From positions 186,001 to 250,000 of the forward strand of contig NZ_BPPA01000002.1 of NCBI RefSeq assembly GCF_019972815.1: a stretch of 64,000 nt of DNA, written 5' to 3'. The notes below the pieces were generated by a model. That model searched no databases, was not told the DNA's origin, and worked only from the letters and a program-made list of their open reading frames with translations. The translations under genes were made by a program, and so were the position numbers. Positions 16,531-25,877 of the stretch are shown in pieces (position 1 is the first letter of the stretch; the number at the start of each line of letters is the position of its first letter). The stretch comes from Lactobacillus huangpiensis. GTDB lineage: Bacteria; Bacillota; Bacilli; Lactobacillales; Lactobacillaceae.

Positions 16531-18009
16531 ATGAGTGAAAATAATTTAGTTGAGAAATTTATTACACTAATAATTGCACAAAGCGAATTCACAGAATTAG
16601 ATCGGATATACTTACGCAATAGAATATTGGCTCTTGTTGGCGATGATGCAAGAAAAGTTAAAACTAACAAAAAAGATCTTTTAGACCTTAAAGACGAATT
16701 GGTTAAAGTTGCTCAAATAACAGGTAAATGCGCTAAAGCTAATTCAGCGGAAGACATTTTAGGTGCACAGCTGTTAAATTTCATTGTGCCTAGACCTAGT
16801 ATAGTGAACCAGAAATTTTGGAGTACTTATAAAGAATCACCCCAAAAAGCGATAGCTAATTTTTATCTTTTGAGTAAAAACAGCGATTATATCAAGACTC
16901 GAGCTATTGCAAAAAACATTTATTTTGTTGCTGAAAGCGAGTATGGCGATCTTGAAATTACAATTAATCTTTCCAAGCCGGAGAAGGATCCAAAGGATAT
17001 TGCAGCTGCTAAAAATAATCCGGCTGTCTCTTATCCGCAATGTCAATTGTGCATGGAAAATGAAGGTTATTTGGGTCAAGTAAATTATCCCGCTCGCACA
17101 AATCACCGTATCATTCGTTTTGAGTTGGGAAATGAAACTTGGGGTTTTCAATATTCACCATACGCCTATTTTAATGAACACTGTATTTTCTTGTCACCAA
17201 AACATGAAAAGATGGTAATCAATGAACAGACTTTTGCTAATTTACTGGAAATAGTTAACAAATTTCCTGGTTACTTTGTTGGTAGCAATGCGGATTTGCC
17301 GATTGTAGGTGGTTCAATCTTGTCTCACGAACATTACCAGGGTGGAAAGCATCGCTTTCCTATGGAAAAAGCACCAGTGGTAAAAACACTTAATTTTAGT
17401 GGATTTAATGATGTAGAAGCAGGTATTGTTAAGTGGCCCATGTCAGTTATCCGGCTAAGAAGTCAAAATCAAAAAAGTTTGGTAAAACTAGCAGATAAAA
17501 TTTTTACAATTTGGCAAAGTTATAGTGATGAAAAAGTTGCTGTTAGAGCGTTTACTGCTAATATGCCTCATCATACAATAACTCCAATTGCTCGTTTACA
17601 TGGTCAAATTTATGAACTTGATTTAGTTCTCAGAGATAATCAGACATCGGCTAAGTATCCTGATGGTATTTTCCACCCTCACTCTGATGTGCAGCATATT
17701 AAAAAAGAAAATATCGGTTTAATTGAAGTAATGGGATTAGCAATTTTTCCACCGCGATTGAAACCTGAATTACTTGAGGTAAAAAAGTTTTTGCTTGACC
17801 AGCCTAACAATATTGCACAAATGCATCTTGACTGGGCTAAGAAAATTAAAAGAAAGTATGAAATAACCAATGAAAATACAGATCAGATTTTGCAAAAGGA
17901 ATTGGGTCTCATTTTTGCTCGTGTCTTAGAAGATGCAGGAGTTTTCAAGCAAACCGCTGATGGCAAAGCAGCCTTTATGCGTTTTGTTAAGGAGGTCGGG
18001 CTAAATTAA
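16531..18009 (+). CDS. galT: UDP-glucose--hexose-1-phosphate uridylyltransferase (class II)
   Basis: A 492-residue GalT of the Firmicute type, without the zinc motif of the E. coli enzyme. It exchanges galactose-1-P with UDP-glucose to give UDP-galactose and glucose-1-P. Conserved stretches are [34 protein letters not shown], the catalytic region [18 protein letters not shown] with its His triad, and [12 protein letters not shown]. It forms an operon with galK (13-nt spacing). I see no strong terminator in the 150 nt that follow. Confidence 0.96.
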   Translation: MSENNLVEKFITLIIAQSEFTELDRIYLRNRILALVGDDARKVKTNKKDLLDLKDELVKVAQITGKCAKANSAEDILGAQLLNFIVPRPSIVNQKFWSTYKESPQKAIANFYLLSKNSDYIKTRAIAKNIYFVAESEYGDLEITINLSKPEKDPKDIAAAKNNPAVSYPQCQLCMENEGYLGQVNYPARTNHRIIRFELGNETWGFQYSPYAYFNEHCIFLSPKHEKMVINEQTFANLLEIVNKFPGYFVGSNADLPIVGGSILSHEHYQGGKHRFPMEKAPVVKTLNFSGFNDVEAGIVKWPMSVIRLRSQNQKSLVKLADKIFTIWQSYSDEKVAVRAFTANMPHHTITPIARLHGQIYELDLVLRDNQTSAKYPDGIFHPHSDVQHIKKENIGLIEVMGLAIFPPRLKPELLEVKKFLLDQPNNIAQMHLDWAKKIKRKYEITNENTDQILQKELGLIFARVLEDAGVFKQTADGKAAFMRFVKEVGLN

Positions 18010-18118
18010 ATTTCGGATTTTGTTTAAAGGATCCATATGAGCGAAAAGCAAAAATAAGACATTTCCAATAAAAATTAGGTTAATTTTTTGTAACTCTCTT
18101 TTTTAGCACACCATTTAT

Positions 18119-18151
18119 TTGATAATTGATGTTATACCTGATATAGTATTC
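18119..18151 (+). promoter_or_regulatory. Extended -10 promoter shared with the second ABC operon
   Basis: TTTGAT (18119-18124), 17 nt, TATAGT (18142-18147), preceded by TGA to make an extended -10. The block CCTGATATAGTATTC (18137-18151) recurs exactly at 55016-55030 upstream of the other ABC exporter operon. Confidence 0.6.
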
Positions 18152-18180
18152 AAAGATATATTAATATGAGGATGGTGCCA

Positions 18181-19008
18181 ATGCTAAGCCGAACCAAAAA
18201 ATTTATTCTGATTATTTTAATTATTTATCTTCTCTTAACTACCTGGCAAATTGTCTTGGCTTTTAAAGATGGGGCTGGATTAATACCATTAAACGGCAAA
18301 GCGGTTGACATTTCTGTTATGCTTTTCTTTTCCATTCAGCCGAATGGCTGGAATGAAAATATCATAAATTTAGTTATGATGTTAGCATTCGTTCCCACTT
18401 TTGGAGCTGGTCTCCTAATCTATTGTAAAAATAATAATATGTTCGGTGCTGTTCAACAAAGAATTGGCTATCATGATTTTATAAAAGGTGGAATTATTAA
18501 TTCCTTTATTGTTGGATTTCTATTTTCTTTGATGACTAATCTCTACCAGTTAGCATTGATTAGAGTATTTTATTATCCATTTTTCTTTAAAATTAGACCC
18601 AGAAAATTGTATATTGGTGTCAGACCAGGATATTTTTCTACTAACCAACTGATCGATTTATGTTCGTATGTTATATTAGCTGCTGTTGGTTGGGGTATTT
18701 TTGCTGTTTTTATTTTCAGCATTGGTCTTTTTGTAACAAAAAATAGTATTTATCTAATCTTAGGTCCGTGCGTGGGTTTAGGTTTGACTTTATTGTCAGT
18801 CTTAATGTCCATGGGCAATAAATTTTTGCTTTTTGTCTCGTATTCGTGGTTTCCATTTGCTGTACTTGCACCGGGTCAGTTTGCGTTAGCCTCGCGTTTG
18901 CCACCGATTAATTCATATTTACTTTTTATGACGGTGGCACTGATTTATCTTTTATTTGCTGCTTGCCTGATTCAACTTTGGCGGAAGAAAAAAAGAAGGC
19001 TGGGCTGA
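18181..19008 (+). CDS. Multi-pass membrane protein, probable ABC exporter permease subunit 1
   Basis: A 275-residue hydrophobic protein with about six membrane helices and a Lys/Arg-rich C-terminus. Hydrophobic segments alternate with a soluble part around FNGWN-like SIQPNGWNENIINLV and RIGYHDFIKGGIINSF. The latter resembles BcrB-type transport subunits in style, but no named family is certain. It is followed directly by a second membrane protein and an ABC ATPase, so it probably forms half of the channel. ATG 18181 is chosen because GAGGATGG lies 8 nt upstream; ATG 18166 lacks a ribosome site. Confidence 0.68.
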   Translation: MLSRTKKFILIILIIYLLLTTWQIVLAFKDGAGLIPLNGKAVDISVMLFFSIQPNGWNENIINLVMMLAFVPTFGAGLLIYCKNNNMFGAVQQRIGYHDFIKGGIINSFIVGFLFSLMTNLYQLALIRVFYYPFFFKIRPRKLYIGVRPGYFSTNQLIDLCSYVILAAVGWGIFAVFIFSIGLFVTKNSIYLILGPCVGLGLTLLSVLMSMGNKFLLFVSYSWFPFAVLAPGQFALASRLPPINSYLLFMTVALIYLLFAACLIQLWRKKKRRLG

Positions 19009-19010
19009 TT

Positions 19011-19595
19011 ATGCGTTTAAAGCGAATACAACGCAAGCTTGTTTTAACCGGTTTTCTCATATTTTTTATAGGATTAACAGGTAGCATTATCCTGATAAAA
19101 ACAGGTTTGCCAGAAACTATGGAATTGCCAAATGAATACCTCAATTTTCATTTGGTATCTTTATATTTGCAACCAGCGATCTTCTTGTTACTTTATAAAC
19201 AGATACTTACTTTTCGCAACATTAATGTGTTTATAACGGTAAGAAGAAAGAGAAGGTGGATGATATTTCATTTAATAGTACTGGCTGCAATTTATTGCTT
19301 ATTATTTGTATTAGGATTATTTGTACCTTATTTTTTAACTGGTTACCCTTTATTTAAATTTGGCAACCCTATTTTGGGCACTGAACTCATAATACTGCAT
19401 GTATTTGTTTTTTTACTTCTACTTTGGTTGCTAGTCGGAGGCTACAACTGGCATAGGCCATACTTATTATTGTTTATAGTCATAATTATAGATTTAATTT
19501 ACCATTACTATATAGAGAAAAATATTTTGATTAGTTATAGTCCTTTGTATGACGAATTATATAGGGCTATTCATGAAATTTATGGTGGCTTTTAA
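19011..19595 (+). CDS. Membrane protein, probable ABC exporter permease subunit 2
   Basis: A 194-residue protein beginning MRLKRIQRKLVLTGFLIFF, with about five predicted membrane segments, short polar loops and a C-terminal amphipathic end (DELYRAIHEIYGGF). It starts 2 nt after the previous stop, and the ABC ATPase follows after 9 nt with AAGGAGA. No recognised domain. Its position between a membrane gene and an ATPase argues for a transport subunit. A longer frame starting at 18963 would overlap the previous gene by 46 nt and is less likely. Confidence 0.62.
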   Translation: MRLKRIQRKLVLTGFLIFFIGLTGSIILIKTGLPETMELPNEYLNFHLVSLYLQPAIFLLLYKQILTFRNINVFITVRRKRRWMIFHLIVLAAIYCLLFVLGLFVPYFLTGYPLFKFGNPILGTELIILHVFVFLLLLWLLVGGYNWHRPYLLLFIVIIIDLIYHYYIEKNILISYSPLYDELYRAIHEIYGGF

Positions 19596-19604
19596 GGAGA
19601 AATA

Positions 19605-20204
19605 ATGTTAGAGCTTAAGCAAATAAAAAAATCTTTCGGTCAGAAGCTGGTTTTAAAAAACGTATCTTTGCTAGCTAAGCCAGGAGAACTGATTCATATC
19701 TCTGGTATTAATGGTTCTGGAAAGTCCACTATTTTTAAAATTATTACCGGTTTATTAGAGGCAGACAGTGGTGAAATTAGGCTGGATAAAAATGATATTG
19801 TTGGGGCACTAATTGAAAATCCTGATTTTTTAGAATATGAATCGGCAATGACCAATCTTCATTTTCTGGCTAATCTTAATAAACGGTTTAATGAAAAAGA
19901 AGTCAGAGGATTACTAAGATATTTTATGCTTGATCCAGATGATCCAGAACCTATTGCTAAGTACTCTGTTGGCATGAGACAAAAGGTTGGTATCATTCAA
20001 GCTGTGATGGAAAACCAAAATATCATTTTGCTGGATGAACCAGCTCGTGGAATTGATCAGGAGAGTATTAGCTTATTTGTAACCATGTTGAAAAAATTAA
20101 AACAGCAAAATAAAATCGTTGTAGTTGCCAGCCATGATCAAATTAATGAACTTAAATATGATCGTCGATTCATATTGCATCATGGAATACTGCAAGACGA
20201 ATAA
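19605..20204 (+). CDS. ABC transporter ATP-binding protein (BcrA-like exporter)
   Basis: This is a short 199-residue nucleotide-binding domain. Walker A is SGINGSGKSTIF (residues about 33-44), the signature YSVGMRQKVG stands in for LSGGQ, Walker B is NIILLDEPARGID, and the switch His is in VVVASHDQ. Signatures of the SxGMRQ type are typical of BcrA/lantibiotic-immunity and ABC-2 exporters. With the two upstream membrane proteins it makes a complete exporter, with an inferred role in antimicrobial peptide or lipid export. There is no adjacent regulator or two-component system. Confidence 0.86.
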   Translation: MLELKQIKKSFGQKLVLKNVSLLAKPGELIHISGINGSGKSTIFKIITGLLEADSGEIRLDKNDIVGALIENPDFLEYESAMTNLHFLANLNKRFNEKEVRGLLRYFMLDPDDPEPIAKYSVGMRQKVGIIQAVMENQNIILLDEPARGIDQESISLFVTMLKKLKQQNKIVVVASHDQINELKYDRRFILHHGILQDE

Positions 20205-20234
20205 AATAGCTTTAAATATTTGTTCAAACTAATA

Positions 20235-20269
20235 AAAACAGCATTGAGAAAATTCCTCAATGCTGTTTT
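20235..20269. terminator. Bidirectional terminator between the ABC operon and pepC
   Basis: AAAACAGCATTGAG pairs with CTCAATGCTGTTTT around AAAATTC, with A/T tracts on both sides, between converging genes. Confidence 0.92.
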
Positions 20270-20301
20270 ATATTTTAACTAATTTTATATAACTAATAAT
20301 T

Positions 20302-21648
20302 TTACTTAAATGCTAATGCGCCCATTGGATCCCAAGGTAATAATTGAATTGGGTCTTTAGCACCTTCATCAAAAGCTTTCTTTAAGTCATCAGGCAAGAA
20401 TTTCTTGTTGATAACTGCTTGGTAAACAAAACTGTCAAACCAGGAATCGCTCATTACAAAGTAACCTTTAAAGCCAGGCTTTTCTCCCCAAGAGTTTTCA
20501 ATCTTCCATTTAGTAGGCTTGTCATCAACTAAGTCAACACCAGTGATAACCATAGCGTGATCCATCATACTTTCACTGGAATCAAGCATATCTGCTTTTG
20601 ACATTGAAAAGTCAACGTCAAATAGCTCATCGCGCTTGTAAATATCTGTATCTAGCAAACCAAGTTGTCTTTCTGAATCTTTACCAACATTTGAACCAAA
20701 CCAAACAACTTCTCCAGCTTTAAGTTGTTTAATAATCAAATCTTTCATTTCAGAAATTTTGACGTTAAGATGGCGAACTTGCCGACCACCAACAACATTA
20801 CCCAAGTACTCAACGGAAAAAACTTTATGATATGGTTTATCATCTGTAGGTGAATTAATGATTGAAACGTGATCTTCCAAATTCATGCCTACGAATTTAT
20901 CAAAGAACTCCTTAGGCGTAATTCCTGCTTCACGGTGATAATTACCATCATCATCTTTATATTCAAAGTCAAATTTCTTTGGCGGAACTCCTAATGAAAT
21001 AGCCAAAATGCGGAAGACTTCGTTTAAAAAGTCATTCTTGCGTTGCTCAACTTCATCTTCTGACTTGCCGGCGTTAACTAAATTGCGTAATTCTAAGCCA
21101 TCTTTACGCAAAAGGGTATTCAAAGTATCATTTAAAGCACTTGAATTATTGGAATTAGCTGTTTCTGGATAAACTGACTTAGGTACGATTCCATATTTCT
21201 CTACTAGACCACAAAGCATGTCCCATTGACCACCGTCTTGTTGTGGTGTAGCAAACAAGAAGCTAACTTTACGGTCACCGAGTGGTTTCTTGGCTGAAGC
21301 AATCACATTTTCAAAGAAAAAGTTTGATTTTTCAAATTTATCCCAGAAATTAGTGTAATTTTGTGATAATTCAAAATCCTTAATCTTATATTCCTTTTGG
21401 ATTGGGTGGCGCATAGTATTCAATGCAGAGAACATCCAGCAACGACCGGACTGCTTTTGATCAGCAGGCTTGCCTGTATCAATTTCTACTGAAAAGGTTG
21501 GTGTTAAATCAATCTTAGATTGCAAGTTTTGACTAGCTTTATAGATGCCATTTTCTTGGGCGGCATGACTCGCAATATTAATACCAGAGTGATTCGCTAA
21601 ATCTTTTGTGAAATCATCAATGGCTGCACTTGTAATTTCTTTTGTCAT
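20302..21648 (-). CDS. pepC: Aminopeptidase C (bleomycin hydrolase family, peptidase C1B)
   Basis: A 448-residue cytosolic cysteine aminopeptidase of lactic acid bacteria that trims casein-derived peptides, normally as a hexamer. Catalytic Cys70 is in QKQSGRCWMFSALNT, the His in MDHAMVITGVDL and the Asn in WKIENSWGEKPG. The C-terminus ends in DPMGALAFK, close to the autoprocessed family end. I start at ATG 21648, preceded by AAGGAGGA 10 nt upstream, which gives the usual family length; an upstream in-frame start would add eight residues ahead of that site. Confidence 0.96.
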   Translation of the reverse strand: MTKEITSAAIDDFTKDLANHSGINIASHAAQENGIYKASQNLQSKIDLTPTFSVEIDTGKPADQKQSGRCWMFSALNTMRHPIQKEYKIKDFELSQNYTNFWDKFEKSNFFFENVIASAKKPLGDRKVSFLFATPQQDGGQWDMLCGLVEKYGIVPKSVYPETANSNNSSALNDTLNTLLRKDGLELRNLVNAGKSEDEVEQRKNDFLNEVFRILAISLGVPPKKFDFEYKDDDGNYHREAGITPKEFFDKFVGMNLEDHVSIINSPTDDKPYHKVFSVEYLGNVVGGRQVRHLNVKISEMKDLIIKQLKAGEVVWFGSNVGKDSERQLGLLDTDIYKRDELFDVDFSMSKADMLDSSESMMDHAMVITGVDLVDDKPTKWKIENSWGEKPGFKGYFVMSDSWFDSFVYQAVINKKFLPDDLKKAFDEGAKDPIQLLPWDPMGALAFK

Positions 21649-21776
21649 ATTAAATAGATCCTCCTTAAACAAATTAATACTATTTTAGCTTATCCGACTG
21701 AAGTAGTCTATCTCTGAAAATTTAATTATTGTTAAAAAAGTATTTGTTTTTACCTTACTTATTTAATCTTTCAATA

Positions 21777-22091
21777 CTAAATAGAACCGTTTTTTGGACT
21801 TGGTTTGTGATACCAAATTGATTCAAAATCTGGATGCTCATTAAAGTAATTAATAACTAAAGGATCAAGTGGCCAAACGGGCAGATGAGATTTTTGAGCA
21901 ATAAACATTACTATTTTCATTTGATCATGTAAAATCTTTTTGCTATTCATTTTGGGATTGACGAAGAAGTGATTCATAATCCAAACTGTAGCATCTTTAC
22001 GCTCAATTTTGTCCATTGTCCAACTATAAACCATTTCCCCATTATCATCGTCTTCGCGAAAAAATTGGTGGGGATCATCTACATTAAACAT
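21777..22091 (-). CDS. Small protein resembling the YjdJ/COG2388 mini-acetyltransferases
   Basis: A 104-residue protein starting MFNVDDPHQFFREDDDNGEM. The DNGEMVYSWTM start, the central HFFVNPKMNSKKI and the C-terminal WPLDPLVINYFNEHPDFESI follow the pattern of very short GNAT proteins (COG2388, where the end reads like CPFAKKYFERHPEY). The acetyl-CoA loop, usually RGxGxA, is replaced by KMNSKK, so catalysis is doubtful. It lies 128 nt upstream of pepC on the same strand with its own ribosome site (GAAGGGAG). The family assignment is tentative. Confidence 0.62.
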   Translation of the reverse strand: MFNVDDPHQFFREDDDNGEMVYSWTMDKIERKDATVWIMNHFFVNPKMNSKKILHDQMKIVMFIAQKSHLPVWPLDPLVINYFNEHPDFESIWYHKPSPKNGSI

Positions 22092-22199
22092 TTATTCTCC
22101 CTTCAAAAGTAAAAATTTTACGTACCTAATTATATAAGATTTCAGATAATGTCTGCAATTTAATGTAAAATAGTGTTTAAAAGTTTTAAAGGAGATAAC

Positions 22200-22751
22200 A
22201 TGGAAAAGATTCGGGGCTTTGAGATTGTATCTAAATATAAAAATAAAAATGTTACTTTACCAAGAAGACAAACGATTGCTAGTGCAGGCTATGACTTAGC
22301 TGCAGCAAAAGATGTATTAATTCCAAGTATTTGGAGGCTTAATTTTGTCCGTATTTTTAGGCTGATCCGTAATGGTCATCAACTATACGAACAAGATTAT
22401 GAAATGGCTGAACATGTCCTTAAACCTTTTTTAATTCCCACAGGAGTGAAAGCATATATGCCTGAGGACGAGGTATTATTGCTGGCAAATCGGTCATCAA
22501 ATACTTTTAAAAGAAACCTTGCACTTCCAAATGGGGTTGGTGTCATTGATTCCGATTATTATAATAATGATGCCAATGAAGGCGAGATCTTTGTTCAATT
22601 AATTAACTATGGGGTGAGACCTATTCAGATTCATCAAGGTGACCGAATCGGTCAGGGGATTTTTATTCATTATTTAAAAACTGATAATGATGTGCCTATT
22701 GACAGACAAAGAATAAATGGCTTTGGTTCAACAAACAAGAAGGGAAGCTAA
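22200..22751 (+). CDS. dut: dUTP diphosphatase
   Basis: This 183-residue trimeric dUTPase makes dUMP and keeps uracil out of DNA. All five motifs are present: SAGYDLAAA (1), NRSSNTFKRNL (2), GVIDSDYYNN (3), GDRIGQGIF (4) and GFGSTN (5). Between motifs 1 and 2 there is an insert of about 30 residues (WRLNFVRIFRLIRNGHQLYE region), longer than in the classic enzyme. Start ATG 22200 follows AAAGGAGAT. radA begins at the next base after the stop. Confidence 0.94.
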   Translation: MEKIRGFEIVSKYKNKNVTLPRRQTIASAGYDLAAAKDVLIPSIWRLNFVRIFRLIRNGHQLYEQDYEMAEHVLKPFLIPTGVKAYMPEDEVLLLANRSSNTFKRNLALPNGVGVIDSDYYNNDANEGEIFVQLINYGVRPIQIHQGDRIGQGIFIHYLKTDNDVPIDRQRINGFGSTNKKGS

Positions 22752-24128
22752 ATGGCAAAACTAAAAACAAAGTATAAATGTCGTTCTTGTGGTTACATTT
22801 CTGCTAGTTATTTAGGGCGCTGTCCCAATTGCGGAGCTTGGAATCAGTTTGAAAAAGAAACTGAAGCAGTGCAAAACCGTTCAACTAAAGGCAGTCCCAG
22901 CAGGCTTATCAAGAAAACTGGAATTAGTGAACCGGTTAAATTGGAAAATGTTAAAGCAGAAAAAGAAGAACGTGTACAAACCAGTATGGAAGAGCTTAAC
23001 AGAGTTTTAGGAGGGGGTATTGTTCCAGGTTCATTAGTCTTGATTGGAGGAGACCCTGGCATTGGCAAATCAACTTTAATGTTGCAAATCATGAGCGAAT
23101 TGGCTAATCAATATAAAGTGCTGTATGTTTCGGGGGAAGAATCAGCCAATCAGATTAAGCTCCGGGCTGACCGTTTAGGACTGCCAGCTAATGATATGAT
23201 GCTTTATCCAGAAACAGACATGGAAGACATTAGCCAACAAATTTCCGACTTAGAGCCGGATTTTGTTGTCATTGACTCAATTCAGACAATGAATGAACCA
23301 AGCTTAGACTCAATGACAGGATCAGCTTCACAGGTAAGAGAAGTTACTAGTGAACTAATGAAAATTGCCAAAATGGATGCTATTACCGTTTTTGTTATTG
23401 GCCATGTTACAAAAGAAGGTGCGATTGCCGGTCCCAAAATACTAGAGCACATGGTAGATACTGTTCTTTATTTTGAGGGTGATGAACACCATGCCTACCG
23501 TATTTTACATTCTGTGAAAAACAGATTTGGCGCTGCCAATGAAATAGGCATGTTTGAAATGGTTAATAAAGGTTTAAAAGAAGTTACTAATCCTTCAGCT
23601 ATATTTTTAGATGAACGTCTGCCAAAATCAACTGGATCGGCAATTGTTGTCTCTCTTGAAGGAACAAGACCTATTTTGGCAGAAATTCAGGCTTTGGTTA
23701 CGCCTACGGCTTTTGGTTATGCCAAAAGAACTACTTCGGGCATTGATTATAATCGGGCGGGATTATTGCTGGCTGTTCTAGAAAAACGAGGCAACTTGAT
23801 GTTGCAAAATCAGGATGTATATTTAACTGCTACTGGTGGAATTCGACTGAACGAACCAGCAGTTGACCTAGCCGTTGTCATGGCTATCGCATCAAGTTAT
23901 AAAAATCAGGAAATTTTGCCAACTGATTGTTTTGTTGGTGAAGTTGGTTTAACTGGTGAGGTACGACGTGTTAATCAAATAGATGCACGAATTAAAGAAG
24001 CTGCTAAAACTGGGTTTAAGCGTATTTTTATCCCGAAACACAATATGCGTGCAAGTCTAAAGAACGCTGGAATTGAAGTTATCCCCGTTTCAAGTATACC
24101 GCAAGCCTTAAAACTAGTTTTAGGCTAA
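22752..24128 (+). CDS. radA: DNA repair protein RadA
   Basis: A 458-residue RecA-like helicase acting on recombination intermediates. It has the N-terminal zinc finger (CRSCGY and CPNCGAW), Walker A IGGDPGIGKSTLML, the RadA-specific VKNRFGAANE motif and a C-terminal Lon-protease-like domain (FVGEVGLTGEVRRV). It is translationally coupled to dut. In Bacillus radA is followed by disA and others before gltX; here gltX comes next directly. Confidence 0.97.
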   Translation: MAKLKTKYKCRSCGYISASYLGRCPNCGAWNQFEKETEAVQNRSTKGSPSRLIKKTGISEPVKLENVKAEKEERVQTSMEELNRVLGGGIVPGSLVLIGGDPGIGKSTLMLQIMSELANQYKVLYVSGEESANQIKLRADRLGLPANDMMLYPETDMEDISQQISDLEPDFVVIDSIQTMNEPSLDSMTGSASQVREVTSELMKIAKMDAITVFVIGHVTKEGAIAGPKILEHMVDTVLYFEGDEHHAYRILHSVKNRFGAANEIGMFEMVNKGLKEVTNPSAIFLDERLPKSTGSAIVVSLEGTRPILAEIQALVTPTAFGYAKRTTSGIDYNRAGLLLAVLEKRGNLMLQNQDVYLTATGGIRLNEPAVDLAVVMAIASSYKNQEILPTDCFVGEVGLTGEVRRVNQIDARIKEAAKTGFKRIFIPKHNMRASLKNAGIEVIPVSSIPQALKLVLG

Positions 24129-24202
24129 CGAACATTGAACTTTTTTTCTATTACGCGTAAACTTAAATTGTTTATATTTACTTTTTGAAAGAGGCATGAA
24201 TT

Positions 24203-25702
24203 TTGGCTAAACAAAAAATTCGGGTAAGATATGCCCCAAGTCCAACAGGGCACTTACATATTGGAAATGCACGAACTGCGCTATTTAATTATTTATTTGC
24301 GCGTCATAATAAAGGAACTTTTGTCTTAAGAATTGAGGATACTGACCAGAAGCGTAATGTTGAAGGCGGTTCAGAGTCGCAAATGGAAAACTTGCACTGG
24401 CTTGGTATTGATTGGGATGAAGGTCCTGACAAGGGTGGCGATTATGGTCCATATCGTCAATCTGAACGAAAAGACATCTATAATAAATACATTAAGCAGC
24501 TGGTTGATGAGGGTAAAGCTTATTACTCTTATAAAACTGAGGAAGAATTAGAAGAACAACGTGAAGAACAACGTGCAATGGGCATTGCACCTCACTACAC
24601 GTATGAATATGAGGGAATGACAGCAGATGAAATTGCTGAAAAGCAAAAGCAGGCAAAGGCAAAGGGCTTAAAACCGGTTGTTCGTATTCATATTCCTGAA
24701 ATGGAAACATATTCTTGGGATGATATTGTCAAGGGGCATCTTAGTTTTGAGTCTGATACCATCGGTGGTGATTTTGTCATTCAAAAGCGCGATGGCATGC
24801 CTACTTACAACTTTGCAGTGGTAATTGATGATCACCTGATGAAAATTACTCACGTTTTGCGTGGAGATGATCACGTTTCAAACACGCCTAAACAATTAGC
24901 AGTTTATGAGGCTCTTGGCTGGGAGCCGCCAAAATTTGGTCACATGACTTTAATTATTAATTCTGAAACTGGTAAAAAACTTTCAAAGCGTGATGAATCT
25001 GTTTTACAATTCATTGAGCAATACAGAGACCTTGGCTATCTGCCTGATGCAATGTTTAACTTTATTACATTATTAGGCTGGTCTCCAGTTGGCGAAAGCG
25101 AGATTTTCAGCCAACGTGAGTTAATTAAGCAATTTGATCCGGCAAGATTATCTAATTCTCCTGCTGCTTTTGATCAGAAGAAATTGGAGTGGATTAACAA
25201 CCAGTATATTAAAAAGGCTGATCGTGATACTCTTTTAGACTTGGCACTTAATAATTTGCAAGAAGCAGGTTTGGTTGAAAAAGATCCAAATCCGGAAAAA
25301 ATGGAGTGGGTCAGACAGTTAGTTAACATCTATTCTGTTCAAATGTCATATACAAAGCAGATCGTTGACCTGGCAAAAATTTTCTTTAATGCTCCTAAAG
25401 ACTTAAGTGAAAAAGAAATTGAAGAAATTCGTAAAGATGACGCTAGACCGGTAATTGAAGAATTTAAGAAGCAAATTGATTTGATTCCACGGTTTACTGC
25501 TCCTCAAATAATGAATGCTGTACAAGCAACTCGTAAGGCAACAGGAATTAAAGGTAGACGTTTATTCATGCCAATTAGAATTGCTACTACCAGATCAATG
25601 GTGGGACCAGGAATTGGTGAAGCTATGGAGCTTTTAGGCAAAAAGCGTGTGTTAGAGCATTTAGATTTAACTCTCAAGCAAATGAGTGAAAACGGCTTAT
25701 AG
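24203..25702 (+). CDS. gltX: Glutamyl-tRNA synthetase
   Basis: A 499-residue class I synthetase charging tRNA-Glu, and in most Firmicutes also tRNA-Gln for later amidation. The HIGH motif is in [20 protein letters not shown] and the KMSKS motif is [18 protein letters not shown] lies in the C-terminal anticodon-binding part. The start codon is TTG at 24203, preceded by AAAGAGG with good spacing. No T-box leader is visible upstream. Confidence 0.97.
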   Translation: MAKQKIRVRYAPSPTGHLHIGNARTALFNYLFARHNKGTFVLRIEDTDQKRNVEGGSESQMENLHWLGIDWDEGPDKGGDYGPYRQSERKDIYNKYIKQLVDEGKAYYSYKTEEELEEQREEQRAMGIAPHYTYEYEGMTADEIAEKQKQAKAKGLKPVVRIHIPEMETYSWDDIVKGHLSFESDTIGGDFVIQKRDGMPTYNFAVVIDDHLMKITHVLRGDDHVSNTPKQLAVYEALGWEPPKFGHMTLIINSETGKKLSKRDESVLQFIEQYRDLGYLPDAMFNFITLLGWSPVGESEIFSQRELIKQFDPARLSNSPAAFDQKKLEWINNQYIKKADRDTLLDLALNNLQEAGLVEKDPNPEKMEWVRQLVNIYSVQMSYTKQIVDLAKIFFNAPKDLSEKEIEEIRKDDARPVIEEFKKQIDLIPRFTAPQIMNAVQATRKATGIKGRRLFMPIRIATTRSMVGPGIGEAMELLGKKRVLEHLDLTLKQMSENGL

Positions 25703-25707
25703 TTATC

Positions 25708-25756
25708 AAAACAGCGTATTATTCTATTATTGAATGGGAGAAATACGCTGTTTTAA
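25708..25756 (+). terminator. Intrinsic terminator of gltX
   Basis: AAAACAGCGTATT pairs with AATACGCTGTTTT across a 21-nt loop, immediately after the gltX stop codon. Confidence 0.82.
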
Positions 25757-25820
25757 CTTTCAGTTAGGCAAAACCTGATTATCGCAAAAAACAAGATTGT
25801 AAACTTTTGGTTGAAAAAAA

Positions 25821-25848
25821 TTGATTAAAGTTTCTGGTAAAATAAGAT
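25821..25848 (+). promoter_or_regulatory. Probable promoter of the cysS-mrnC-rlmB unit
   Basis: TTGATT (25821-25826), 16 nt, TAAGAT (25843-25848), 30 nt before the cysS start. This is a moderate match, supported by the upstream gltX terminator, which demands a new promoter here. Confidence 0.5.
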
Positions 25849-25877
25849 ATAGAATGTAGAAAGGTCAGTTAGCCACA

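Noticed and set aside
24129-25877. T-box leaders before gltX or cysS
   Set aside because: No TGGNACCGCG antiterminator sequence is found; the hairpin at 25708-25756 follows gltX and is a simple terminator.
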